Assembly (NCBI RefSeq): GCF_001945365.1
Contig: NZ_MSTQ01000010.1
Span: 148,734-212,733 of the forward strand
Direction of reading: 5' to 3'
Source of the DNA: Pseudomonas reinekei
GTDB taxonomy: Bacteria; Pseudomonadota; Gammaproteobacteria; Pseudomonadales; Pseudomonadaceae
Length of the DNA stretch: 64,000 bases
Under the pieces are notes generated by a model, which was given only the letters and a program-made list of their open reading frames with translations, searched no databases and was not told the origin of the DNA. The position numbers and the translations under genes are program-made. Shown here in pieces: positions 39,806-48,273 of this stretch (its first letter is position 1; each line of letters opens with the position of its first letter).

Positions 39806-40675
39806 ATGGACCGCGTGCGAAATTTGCTGGAACAAGTCCAGAATCGCCTTGAAGACCTGAACAAGGCCGAGCGAAAAGTCGCCGAGGTGATCCTCCACAA
39901 CCCACAACAGGCTACCCGGTTTAGTATCGCCGCCCTCGCCCAGGCTGCCTCGGTTAGTGAACCGACGGTCAACCGTTTCTGCCGCTCGTTCGGCGTCAGC
40001 GGTTATCCCGAACTCAAGCTGCAATTGGCCCAAAGCCTGGCCAGCGGCGCGGCATACGTCAGCCGTGCAGTCGAGGCCGACGACAATCCGGAAGCCTATA
40101 CCAAGAAGATTTTCGGCAGCGCCATCGCCTCGCTGGACAGTGCCTTACAGGCGCTGGACCCGAACCTGATCAGCCGCGCCGTCGACCTGTTGATCCAGGC
40201 CCGACAGATCCACTTCTTCGGCCTCGGCGCTTCGGCTCCGGTGGCTTTGGATGCGCAGCACAAGTTTTTCCGCTTCAACCTGGCCGTGACCGCCCACGCC
40301 GATGTGCTGATGCAGCGCATGATTGCGTCGGTGGCGCATACCGGGGAATTATTCGTGATCATTTCCTACACCGGCCGTACCCGCGAACTAGTGGAAGTGG
40401 CGCACATCGCCCGTGAAAACGGCGCTTCAGTGCTTGGCCTGACCGCCGAGAGCTCACCTCTGGCCAAGGCCAGCACCCTGAGCCTGAACATCCCGTTACC
40501 GGAAGACACCGACATCTACATGCCGATGACCTCGCGAATCATCCAGTTGACCGTACTGGACGTACTCGCCACCGGCATGACCCTGCGCAGGGGCGTGGAT
40601 TTCCAGCCGCATTTGCGCAAGATCAAGGAAAGTCTGAATGCCAGTCGATATCCGATTGGGGATGAGTTCAGTTAG
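39806..40675 (+). CDS. hexR: HexR-type RpiR regulator of hexose catabolism
   Basis: A 289-residue RpiR-family repressor: helix-turn-helix at 1-80 (FSIAALAQAASVSEPTVNRF) and an SIS sugar-phosphate domain at about 125-260 (FFGLGASAPVALDAQHKFFR; VIISYTGRTRELV). It is almost word for word the chromosomal HexR of fluorescent pseudomonads, which binds KDPG and controls zwf, eda, edd and gap-1. There hexR adjoins zwf; here zwf is absent and the gene lies in an island patch. It is either a second copy or a relocated one. Confidence 0.9.
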   Translation: MDRVRNLLEQVQNRLEDLNKAERKVAEVILHNPQQATRFSIAALAQAASVSEPTVNRFCRSFGVSGYPELKLQLAQSLASGAAYVSRAVEADDNPEAYTKKIFGSAIASLDSALQALDPNLISRAVDLLIQARQIHFFGLGASAPVALDAQHKFFRFNLAVTAHADVLMQRMIASVAHTGELFVIISYTGRTRELVEVAHIARENGASVLGLTAESSPLAKASTLSLNIPLPEDTDIYMPMTSRIIQLTVLDVLATGMTLRRGVDFQPHLRKIKESLNASRYPIGDEFS

Positions 40676-40906
40676 GACGCTGAACCGCGGTATTTTGATC
40701 TTGCATCAAACCCCAACCCTCGCCTGCGAACTCAAAAGCGCCAGCTTTCCACGACGCCAGAGTCAGGCTATGTTTGCCACCGCTCGCCACGTCTACGCAG
40801 ACAAACTCTGAAATCTCGTTCCAGCTCACCTCCCAGCAAAGGCGGTGCCCCCATACCGGGTGCAACACGAAAGCCAGGTGTCCAGTGGATCGACCGGTGG
40901 CGTAAT
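40668..40906 (-). pseudogene. Possible C-terminal fragment of an unknown protein
   Basis: Minus-strand frame directly after the miaE stop and in the same frame as miaE: GRSTGHLAFVLHPVWGHRLC then WEVSWNEISEFVCVDVAS and an end at QDQNTAVQRPN. It has plausible protein composition, but its start is missing or would be a GTG at 40868. It may be a truncated host gene or a small protein co-transcribed with miaE. Confidence 0.35.
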
Positions 40907-40907
40907 G

Positions 40908-41525
40908 TTAGGCGGCTAACTCAAGCATCGGCACACCACTGTGAAAGCGAAACTCCACATCTGGTGACTCAATCAACTCCTGCTCGGCAGCGCGAACTTT
41001 GTCGATCATCAGGGTGATGTCCTTGGCTTCTCCGTATTGGTAAGCCAGTTTCAAATAACTCTGGAAGTGCCGGGCCTCGCTCGTGAGCAAGCCGAAGTAG
41101 AACTTGCCCAGTTCTTCATCCAGATGTGGCACCAGCGCCTCGAAACGCTCGCAACTGCGGGCCTCAATGAACGCGCCGACCACCAGGGTATCCACCAGCT
41201 TGACCGGTTCGTGACTGCGCACCACTTTGCGTAGTCCCGAGGCGTAACGCCCGGCGGACAACTGCCGCAACTCGACTTTGCGCTTTTTCATCAGGCGCAT
41301 CACTTGTTCGTGGTGAACCAATTCTTCCCGGGCCAGCCGCGACATCATGTTGATCAGGTCAACGTGGGAGTGATATTTAGCAATCAGGCTCAGCGCGGTG
41401 CTGGCGGCCTTGAATTCGCAGTTCTTGTGGTCGATGAGCAAGGTTTCCTGATCGGCCAGCGCGGCCTGAACCCAGCCGTCGGGGGTGCGACAGCCAAGGA
41501 ATTCGTGAATTTCTGGAAGGATCAT
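40908..41525 (-). CDS. miaE: tRNA-(ms2io6A) hydroxylase
   Basis: Diiron monooxygenase that hydroxylates the isopentenyl group of 2-methylthio-N6-isopentenyladenosine at tRNA position 37. With the ATG at 41525 it has 205 residues (MILPEIHEFLGCRTP). Ferritin-like diiron ligands are visible as E and ExxH pairs: the HKNCE region, EELVHHEQV near 85-93, EARSCERFE near 135 and EARHFQSY near 170. It is normally a core single-copy gene of pseudomonads; here it lies in the island patch, convergent with hexR. Confidence 0.92.
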   Translation of the reverse strand: MILPEIHEFLGCRTPDGWVQAALADQETLLIDHKNCEFKAASTALSLIAKYHSHVDLINMMSRLAREELVHHEQVMRLMKKRKVELRQLSAGRYASGLRKVVRSHEPVKLVDTLVVGAFIEARSCERFEALVPHLDEELGKFYFGLLTSEARHFQSYLKLAYQYGEAKDITLMIDKVRAAEQELIESPDVEFRFHSGVPMLELAA

Positions 41526-41715
41526 GGGGCCCACGGAAAAAAGGTTCGAAACGAAGGGTGCCGATTATACCGACCTGTCCGCAGACCACCAGTCGGCAAA
41601 CGTTGATATGTATTAATGCCCCGGCTTGCGGGCAGCAACAATAGTTGTGCAACGCCATGCTTTTTCATTTTCAGGAGACCTCCAAGTGTTACACCAGCGC
41701 CATCGGAATGAGCCC

Positions 41716-41808
41716 CCATTCATAGAGCTGTACCGCAATCGACAGATAGAAAACACGTTCGCCCGGCTGAAGTATCACCAAGAGGTTGCATCACGCCTTG
41801 ATAATTGA
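41716..41808 (+). pseudogene. IS5-type transposase C-terminal remnant
   Basis: The frame reads LYRNRQIENTFARLKYHQEV then ASRLDN and a stop. It matches the DDE/IS5-family end, which typically reads YRxRxxIExxFxRLKxxRxxATRYD. The IE(x)nF core with its catalytic Glu is kept but nothing else of the gene remains. Confidence 0.65.
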
Positions 41809-41881
41809 CTCCAAGTGGTTTGGTCAAGGTGCTTCATTGCAACAGCGCGCACTATCTGCCGCATCGCAGCTGATTTCATAG
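41804..41881 (+). pseudogene. DUF932 C-terminal remnant
   Basis: The frame gives IDSKWFGQGASLQQRALSAA then SQLIS and a stop. The intact DUF932 protein at 36772-37740 ends MDSAWFGQGAVIKQKALNAA then LQLVV. The match covers only the last 25 residues, and the reading frame overlaps the transposase remnant stop. Confidence 0.7.
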
Positions 41882-41962
41882 TTCCGCAGCTGAGACACCC
41901 AGCGAGACTACTGAGTGTCGTCAGCAAGTATTGCCAAATACTTCACATTACTGGCCACATGA

Positions 41963-44590
41963 TCAAGCTAAGGCATCTCGGATCGATTGCCAGTTTTTGT
42001 TCTCTACCCAAGCGAAGCGGCAGCGGCCACCGCTACGCTTCTCCCATAAGGCGCCAATCCGTTTTTTCTCATTGCTATCCTGGGTATTGGCAATGTGCCC
42101 TCCCTTATACTCAACAACCAAAATTATTCCGTTTTTCATCTTAACGACAAAGTCTGGATAAAATCGATCGGAAGCCGTCTGAAGCCAAAACGCTGAGGGC
42201 TTTTTCTCGACATTTCGCACCCACCATTCAACATCGGGAAGTTGGTTAGCGATGAACTCTGCGCATTCGAACTCTTCCCCGGTGGCCTTAAGGTTCCCGA
42301 TCACACGGAAGAAATGCCTCTTAAGATGGACAAATCCAACATACGGGGTGTCATAGCCGTAACGACCTTGCTCAAACACCACCGAGTGTTCGTCGCGAAC
42401 CGCGAATCTAGATTCGTCGCCAAACAACTCATCAAAAGCCCGCTGTTTTGCAACTACCAATCCGGAAGCGAGCTTACGCTCAAAGGCACCCCGCAAGCGA
42501 AACTTCCGATAGGCCAATTCATCCAACGTAAATCCTCGCTGCTCAATTAAGTATGTTACAGCAGCGTTCAACCAAGCAGCTTTTCTAGCACCTTCTGAGT
42601 AGGGAAAGTAAAGGTTACGATCAAGCCAATAAATTAAATCTGTGACCTGCCACCCTTTCTCCTGCCCAAAGAGCGCAAGCTGACTATCAAGCCGATCGTA
42701 GACATCACATTCAACCTTCTCCAGTTGGGATATTGTCAACGAAGCCCGACGCATTGCCTCAACGTCATGCCGGAACTCCGCTTCAGTGAGTTTCGGATCA
42801 AACTCGCCTATCTCCCAATCCGCCTCAAGCAAAGGCGTCTCATCGAAAACGTCGAAAAAGCCGAACTGAGTAATACTAAGCAACGGGACACGAGCGGACT
42901 CTCCGGCTTCGGCGGGTGATTTCACTGGTTGATGCGGCTCTTTGTCTACTGCCACCTGCGAATCAAATCGCTCACGTATCGTCCTGGCCATGTCGGGTTG
43001 TTTAAACGTATCAGCAATCTGCTTTAAATGCGCGCTGCTCGCTCCTCCCCTCACCGTCAGTGTCCCAGTCTCAGGAGAGATTTCGAGCTTTTCTCGGATA
43101 GTTTTAGGCAACGCTTCCATTGCCTCAGATGATGGTAGCGCTACGCTTCCCCCTACCTCAGGAAGCAAAATAGTCAGATCGCCCTGTGGAGCAAATAAAT
43201 CCCCTACCGGATTGTCATCCATCGCAGTGACGACTAGGTTTTTAGTTTCAAGTCGTTCGAACCCACTCTGTACCAAGCCATCTCGCAGCCCCTGAACCGT
43301 ACTAGCAAGCTCCCCGGAGACCACATAAGCGTAACTTCTATTAAGCGCCTCGCGTTCCTTGCGCGTAACGTGAGGCATGCGCAGAATACGTCCCAAAACC
43401 TGTTCAACAGCAGTAGCGGAAGTCGTGTTCCGGAATGAAAATAATACGTAGGCAAACGGACAATCCCAGCCTTCGCGCAACTTATCTACAGTAATAATAA
43501 ACTGAGGATAATCTGGGTCTTCCAATTTTCTACCAGAGAGTTCGTCAAGTGCGCTGGTTGCAATAGCAATAGAGCTCTCTGGAATTTGGAAGTCTTCTAT
43601 CAAGTGTTTTTTGACGCGCTCTGGTGTAAAAGTTTCCTTATCTTGCGATTTTCTCTCAGCCTGGATGAGCATAACCACAGGGTTGATTAGTTCCCCTGTA
43701 ACCTTGAACTCGTCTTGAGCATCGGCTTCCAGGCTTCGTACTCGGCTAATCGCCTCTGTCAGCGAAACACGCCATTCGGGATGGATCGCCAATTCCAGAG
43801 GAAGCTTTAGCATGTCCTCCGCCTGCAAAGTCGCGGCGGAAACGCTGCGCAAAACATTAGACGGCTGGCTCGCGCGATCGGGCGTGGCGGTGAGTTCAAG
43901 GATACAAGACGGCCCCAACCGCACTAAAGTATCCACGGCCAAAGGCGTACCCTGATTATGCGCCTCATCAACAATGACAAAGGGACGCCGTAGACGGATA
44001 ACATCCATGAGCGAGCAATCACCCTTTTGTTCACTTGATGCGCCGTCAAAATGGGACATCAGCGCCCCGTTCTGCCGGTTCACTCGTAACCCGTCGTCAG
44101 TGTCCCTCTTAAAACTTTGCATCGTAGCTACGATGATAGTATTTCCTGTATTCAACGTAGACGGTTGAAGATAAAGCGCCTCATTAATATCCAGGACATG
44201 CACTGCGCCAAAAAGATCGCGCATATCTTGATAAAGTAACTCCCCACTATTCTTCAATGCGTATAAAGTTTGCTCGCGAATAGGATCCGAAGGCACCAAC
44301 CAGAGAATTAGAGAGTGCTCTGTTGCAAGAAAGGACTCATTTACTCTCTTAATGGCTTGCCCAGCGATACGGGTCTTCCCCCCACCCGTTGGTACCCGCA
44401 AACATACATAGGGCACTGAACTTGCGCCCGGAAGCGGGTGATAGGCTAGTGCATGGCCAAAATGGGCAGCCGTGCTCTCAGCGAAAGCAAGCTGGGGGTT
44501 TTTCAGTTCGCGCGTACGAGCGAGGAAGCCCGCGAAGGCATCCAACAATTTATGTTGATAATCTTTCAGCCCGTTGTTGTTCAGAACCAT
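41963..44590 (-). CDS. res: Type III restriction enzyme Res subunit
   Basis: An 875-residue SF2 helicase-nuclease that cleaves DNA when paired with Mod. Walker A VPTGGGKT is at 66-73, the DEAH box at 208-211 and an SAT-like LTATPDR motif near 235. A C-terminal helicase half carries the late arginine motif (AVEQVLGRILRMPH). A PD-(D/E)xK nuclease lies near the end with Asp813 (PDF) and E827-Y-K829 (VVEYKG). All motors and nuclease residues are present, so it should be active. The start overlaps the mod stop by 10 bp. Length is somewhat below EcoP1I/EcoP15I Res (about 970). Confidence 0.9.
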   Translation of the reverse strand: MVLNNNGLKDYQHKLLDAFAGFLARTRELKNPQLAFAESTAAHFGHALAYHPLPGASSVPYVCLRVPTGGGKTRIAGQAIKRVNESFLATEHSLILWLVPSDPIREQTLYALKNSGELLYQDMRDLFGAVHVLDINEALYLQPSTLNTGNTIIVATMQSFKRDTDDGLRVNRQNGALMSHFDGASSEQKGDCSLMDVIRLRRPFVIVDEAHNQGTPLAVDTLVRLGPSCILELTATPDRASQPSNVLRSVSAATLQAEDMLKLPLELAIHPEWRVSLTEAISRVRSLEADAQDEFKVTGELINPVVMLIQAERKSQDKETFTPERVKKHLIEDFQIPESSIAIATSALDELSGRKLEDPDYPQFIITVDKLREGWDCPFAYVLFSFRNTTSATAVEQVLGRILRMPHVTRKEREALNRSYAYVVSGELASTVQGLRDGLVQSGFERLETKNLVVTAMDDNPVGDLFAPQGDLTILLPEVGGSVALPSSEAMEALPKTIREKLEISPETGTLTVRGGASSAHLKQIADTFKQPDMARTIRERFDSQVAVDKEPHQPVKSPAEAGESARVPLLSITQFGFFDVFDETPLLEADWEIGEFDPKLTEAEFRHDVEAMRRASLTISQLEKVECDVYDRLDSQLALFGQEKGWQVTDLIYWLDRNLYFPYSEGARKAAWLNAAVTYLIEQRGFTLDELAYRKFRLRGAFERKLASGLVVAKQRAFDELFGDESRFAVRDEHSVVFEQGRYGYDTPYVGFVHLKRHFFRVIGNLKATGEEFECAEFIANQLPDVEWWVRNVEKKPSAFWLQTASDRFYPDFVVKMKNGIILVVEYKGGHIANTQDSNEKKRIGALWEKRSGGRCRFAWVENKNWQSIRDALA

Positions 44591-46338
44591 GTCTTGATCG
44601 CCAATTCATAAGGGAGCTGATGGAAGGTGATGTTAAGCCTAGCAAGTTTCGCTTTATCCAAACGAGTTCGTGCACCGTAAATAACCCGCGGGCCATCGAA
44701 ATCGGGTAACAGCTCCGCCAAGTATGCAAGCGTCCGACTGTTCAATACATTTCCGTCGGCTCCCTGCTGGTCATCTAGAATGTTGCCGTGTAGCAGGAAC
44801 ACTGCACGCCCTTTATACAATCCCAAAAACGGGCTTGGATGCACTCGTCCGACCAACGACGATCGTGATATACCCACACCCGTTTCCATAAACCACACAA
44901 ATTCCGCAAGCTGATCAAAACGCACCTCTGGACGGATCAATCCATCGGTTTGGAACAGAGTCTGTTCTGATAGCTGACAGTACTGAAACCCACCTCCAAG
45001 ACCAGGAACAGGGGTTTTCTTTTTTCCAGCAAGTGGAGTGAAGCCTTCAACCGCTTTTTTGATGCGCTCTCTCGTTTTATTCTCAGCGGTATCTTTCTCA
45101 ATCTCAATCAAAATGAACCGCAAAGGGGTAGTGAGATGTTGATTTCTTTTTAGAACAGCGTGAGCTGTTGTGCCGGAACCCCCGAAGCTATCCAAAACAA
45201 TGTCCCCAGGCTCCGTAACCATTCCGATCAAATCAGCAATTACTTCCGAGTCTTTAGGAAAGGGAAACGCCCCTGCCCCCAAAATCGACTCTACTTCGAG
45301 TGTGGCGCCTCGCCCATCTTTGTATATGACGCTCATCATTGGCTCTTCATCTACTTCGAAGAGGTAACTCTTACGATTAGGGATCGTAGTGTGATCCTTA
45401 CCGAAATGGATACGTGGTGGGACGTCAGCCAGTGCCGCCTTAGTAGTATCTTCTTCCCATCGCCAGCCAGTAGACGGCATTGCACAGTCCTGTTTGGTGA
45501 TCGGGTGGGGAATCGGATAACGAGGTCGATTTTCACGCCCATCGTCCGGTCCTGCGAAATCTGCAGCAAAGTAAAGCCCTTTGCTATCTGACCAGTTGTA
45601 ATGCTTATGGCCTTTGCGCGGGTCTGTTTTCGGCATTGCCCGGTACCAAGCCATCATCTCTTTTCTAATCTGCACATGGTCTTCACCGTTATTTTTGCGC
45701 AGACTATTGTAATACTCAAGAACCTCTTCGACGCCTGGCTTCTTTCGACGCCAGGTGATTTTTTGTGCTTTTAAAAGAGACTTATTCCTAGCGAATGCCA
45801 CAATGTATTCGTGAGTCACCGAGACGAGCTTAGAATCACCCTTCTTACCCTTTTCCCAGACAACAGTGGCAACTTCGTTGCCCGCGCCGAACACCTCACG
45901 CATTAACGCCTGCAGATTACCCAATTCGTTATCATCGATAGAAACAAATATCGCGCCGTCTTCACGTAGAAACTGTTTCAAAAGAAGGAGCCGAGGATAC
46001 ATCATGCATAACCAGCGATCGTGCCGATCCAGCGTTTCCCCTTCTTTACCAACTGTCTCTCCGAGCCACTTGAGAATTTCAGGACTGTTAACATTGTCAT
46101 TATACACCCACCCCTCATTCCCCGTGTTATAGGGAGGGTCGATATAGATGCATTTTACTTGGCCAGCGAACCTAGGCAGAAGTGCTTTTAGAGCTAATAG
46201 ATTATCCCCTTGAACGACAAGATTTCCACTTTCATGATCACCACATGACAACTCAGGTACCGGCTCTATCAAACGAAACGGAATCTCTTTATGGTGTGTC
46301 TCAACTGCTTCTTTGCCTATCCAGTTTAAAGTTGGCAT
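44581..46338 (-). CDS. mod: Type III DNA adenine methyltransferase Mod subunit
   Basis: A 585-residue beta-class N6-adenine methyltransferase that provides the sequence specificity and self-protection of the type III system. The catalytic DPPY (67-70, in YIDPPYNTGN) precedes the SAM-binding FGGSGT (385-390), the order that defines the beta class. The about 300 residues between them, starting after VSVTHEYIVAFA near 173, hold the target recognition region. No phase-variable repeat tract is visible. It is first in a mod-res operon with a ribbon-helix-helix gene 13 bp upstream. Confidence 0.92.
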   Translation of the reverse strand: MPTLNWIGKEAVETHHKEIPFRLIEPVPELSCGDHESGNLVVQGDNLLALKALLPRFAGQVKCIYIDPPYNTGNEGWVYNDNVNSPEILKWLGETVGKEGETLDRHDRWLCMMYPRLLLLKQFLREDGAIFVSIDDNELGNLQALMREVFGAGNEVATVVWEKGKKGDSKLVSVTHEYIVAFARNKSLLKAQKITWRRKKPGVEEVLEYYNSLRKNNGEDHVQIRKEMMAWYRAMPKTDPRKGHKHYNWSDSKGLYFAADFAGPDDGRENRPRYPIPHPITKQDCAMPSTGWRWEEDTTKAALADVPPRIHFGKDHTTIPNRKSYLFEVDEEPMMSVIYKDGRGATLEVESILGAGAFPFPKDSEVIADLIGMVTEPGDIVLDSFGGSGTTAHAVLKRNQHLTTPLRFILIEIEKDTAENKTRERIKKAVEGFTPLAGKKKTPVPGLGGGFQYCQLSEQTLFQTDGLIRPEVRFDQLAEFVWFMETGVGISRSSLVGRVHPSPFLGLYKGRAVFLLHGNILDDQQGADGNVLNSRTLAYLAELLPDFDGPRVIYGARTRLDKAKLARLNITFHQLPYELAIKTWF

Positions 46339-46351
46339 TCAATTTCTCATT

Positions 46352-46546
46352 TCAGTTCTTGTCACATTTACTCGCCGCGATCAATTCGGAGTGATTCTCA
46401 AGGCCTTGCTGCCGCGCGTAGGCAAGAATAAGTACTTCCATCATTGATGCGACTGAGCGGTGTTCGCGCTCTGCACAAATCCGCAAGAGCTGCTTAATGT
46501 GTCCAGAGGTGCGGATCGAAATGGTTTCGTCCTTCAGACGCTTCAT
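46352..46546 (-). CDS. Ribbon-helix-helix small regulator next to mod
   Basis: A 64-residue protein with a ribbon-helix-helix pattern: the strand DETISIRTSGHIKQLLRICA followed by a helix EHRSVASMMEVLILAYARQQ. It is 13 bp upstream of mod on the same strand and so first in the operon. Direct repeats TGTATT / TGTACT lie just upstream of its start, a likely operator. Control of mod-res expression during establishment in a new host is a reasonable guess. It has no toxin partner. Confidence 0.7.
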   Translation of the reverse strand: MKRLKDETISIRTSGHIKQLLRICAEREHRSVASMMEVLILAYARQQGLENHSELIAASKCDKN

Positions 46547-46564
46547 GGGATAGCCCTGATTTGA

Positions 46565-46581
46565 TGTATTGCCAATGTACT
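46565..46581. promoter_or_regulatory. Direct repeat upstream of the RHH-mod-res operon
   Basis: TGTATT (46565-46570) and TGTACT (46576-46581) are repeated at an 11-bp step, about one helical turn, 18 bp before the RHH start. Tandem short repeats of this kind are typical RHH operators; binding is inferred. Confidence 0.4.
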
Positions 46582-46821
46582 GCGTTTTGCAAATTTAATC
46601 TAGCCCCTACTTCTCTCCAGCAAGGAAAAACCGGAGTGTCGAGTATGCCCCGCTATCGATCCAGCTGCACGTCTCCGCCCCCGCTCACCGGTCCAACACA
46701 GATACCACACAATCCAACCTCGCTAGCACTAGCCCGCTCAGAAGCTCTCGCATAAGGCCACGTATCGCCCTGCATCCGAGCTTTTTGACACAGCTACGGA
46801 TTTCAAAAGGAGTAATAAAAA

Positions 46822-47148
46822 ATGAGTATTTCACCTAAGACAGATGCTATTACTAAGCCAATTCTAGGGCCAAAAAGAAACAGATTTTCTCCTGGCAAAA
46901 TTTTAGCCACTCCCAAAGCACTTGCAGCAATGGAAGAGAAAAACCTTACAGTCTTCACGCTATTGTCGCGACATCTAAGCGGCGACTGGGGATCTGTATT
47001 ACCCGAATATTCGCGATCCAATGATGAAGCTTTGATTCACGGCTTCAGACTTCTTTCTATATATGTACTAGGACCTGATACCACTATCTGGGTAATTACA
47101 GAGGCCGACCGTTCGGCTACGACATTTTTATTACCAAGCGAGTATTAA
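46822..47148 (+). CDS. Small conserved protein (DUF-type, EADRSxTTxLLPxEY family)
   Basis: A 108-residue protein preceded by AAGGAG. It belongs to a widespread family of short proteins from plasmids and islands that share an opening with LATPKALAAM, a centre RHLSGDWGSV, LLSIYVL and the end VITEADRSATTFLLPSEY. The family is often mislabelled as a type I restriction subunit; it has no nuclease or methylase motif. Its job is unknown. It is beside a type III system and transcribed away from it. Confidence 0.75.
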   Translation: MSISPKTDAITKPILGPKRNRFSPGKILATPKALAAMEEKNLTVFTLLSRHLSGDWGSVLPEYSRSNDEALIHGFRLLSIYVLGPDTTIWVITEADRSATTFLLPSEY

Positions 47149-48190
47149 ACACTCCCCCATAATACATCGCCTTGAAATTCCTTCGAGCAACAACCCTCGC
47201 CCGCGCTGAAACCAGCGAACAAGAAAATCAGTAGCATTATAAGTTCGAAACCTTACAAGACCCGTTACAACTGAAGTGGTAGAGAACACTGATCTTCGCC
47301 ACCGCTATGCGGTGATCCTCCTCTGATCGATAGAAATGTATTTCAGTCTGAAATAACGGCCATCGCCCAGCCTGGCGTATTAAGAACTCCAGCTCAGCTT
47401 CAACAGTTTCCATTGACCTCCAGCTACCTCCATCGGCAAGATCGGCTTTAACCTAAAGATCGATCGTTGCTGAAGTGAATTTCTTACTCCATGCGTAGCC
47501 ATAATAACCATTACTGCGTCTGGGCCCCATCGGTATGGCGACGAAAAGCTGTCTTTTCAACACAATATGCAAAGATAATTCCGCCGTTGGCCAACGGCAG
47601 CTTTTGACTGTTTTCGTGCGAGGTTGCTGGTCAAAAACGCTTTTACACAGCCTCGGCCAGAAGCGGTCCGTGAGAAACTTATCGTAGGATGGCGCTGAGC
47701 GCAGCGATACCCAACATCGCTGAATTGACGGAATAGAAATGAGCGCAATGCCCGATGATTGTACACCCCTGTTAACAAGTCGCAGGTAGGCGTACAAGCC
47801 GAATATCAGATGAGAGACCGGTGACGAGGCATTCAAATTTGAGACGTCAATCCACGTTGAGCACGTCAAAGCGATTGGCGAGGTAGTCGATCAGCTTGCG
47901 GACGGCGGGAAAACACAGACCGTAAAGTCATCAATCTCGAACTGAACAGTAAGGCGCACGCAAAACGATGATGGGGGGACAAAATTTCAAAGCACTACAA
48001 ACCGCAGTAAAATAACGTAAAAACTAACGATAACGCCGCCTACAAGCCGGGCTAACCTAAAACCGAATGGCTAGAGCTGGAGGGATTGTGGGCCGATCCC
48101 AACGTTAAAGGCATTTGATCGAGTCCTCCGGATCAGAAGGAACCTCATCGGCTCGGCCGATCACGCCTCAGAGCATTGCAAATGGACTCG
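47149..48190. other. Decayed DNA at the right end of the island
   Basis: About 1 kb without a convincing intact gene. It contains one recognisable relic (47847-47921). An open frame of 138 codons on the minus strand (47453-47869) has no family resemblance and overlaps that relic in another frame, so it is not called. The composition is mixed. Confidence 0.5.
47847..47921 (-). pseudogene. C-terminal remnant resembling a LysR-type regulator
   Basis: Minus-strand frame GLCFPAVRKLIDYLANRFDV then LNVD and a stop. The pattern P-x-V-R-x-L-I-D-Y-L matches the last helix of LysR-family substrate domains. Only about 24 residues remain; identification is tentative. Confidence 0.4.
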
Positions 48191-48210
48191 GTATTCCAAA
48201 GAGTATTCCA
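48191..48210. promoter_or_regulatory. Probable integrase arm-type sites, right end
   Basis: GTATTCCA at 48191-48198 and 48203-48210, a 12-bp step as at the left end, 64 bp inside attR. Confidence 0.6.
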
Positions 48211-48273
48211 AGCAAAAAATACAGACATTAAAAAACGTATAAAATCAGAAGCTTACGAAATCAATTCAGATTA

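Noticed and set aside
44581..46546. Toxin-antitoxin pair including the RHH gene
   Set aside because: The neighbour is the mod methyltransferase and no small toxin gene adjoins, so the RHH gene is treated as a possible regulator of the restriction operon.
46561..46755. 64-codon plus-strand frame between the RHH gene and the small protein
   Set aside because: It overlaps the likely operator and promoter of the RHH-mod-res operon, and its composition is random-looking.
47453..47869. 138-codon minus-strand frame in the decayed region
   Set aside because: No ribosome site, no recognisable pattern, and it runs out of frame through a LysR-like remnant.
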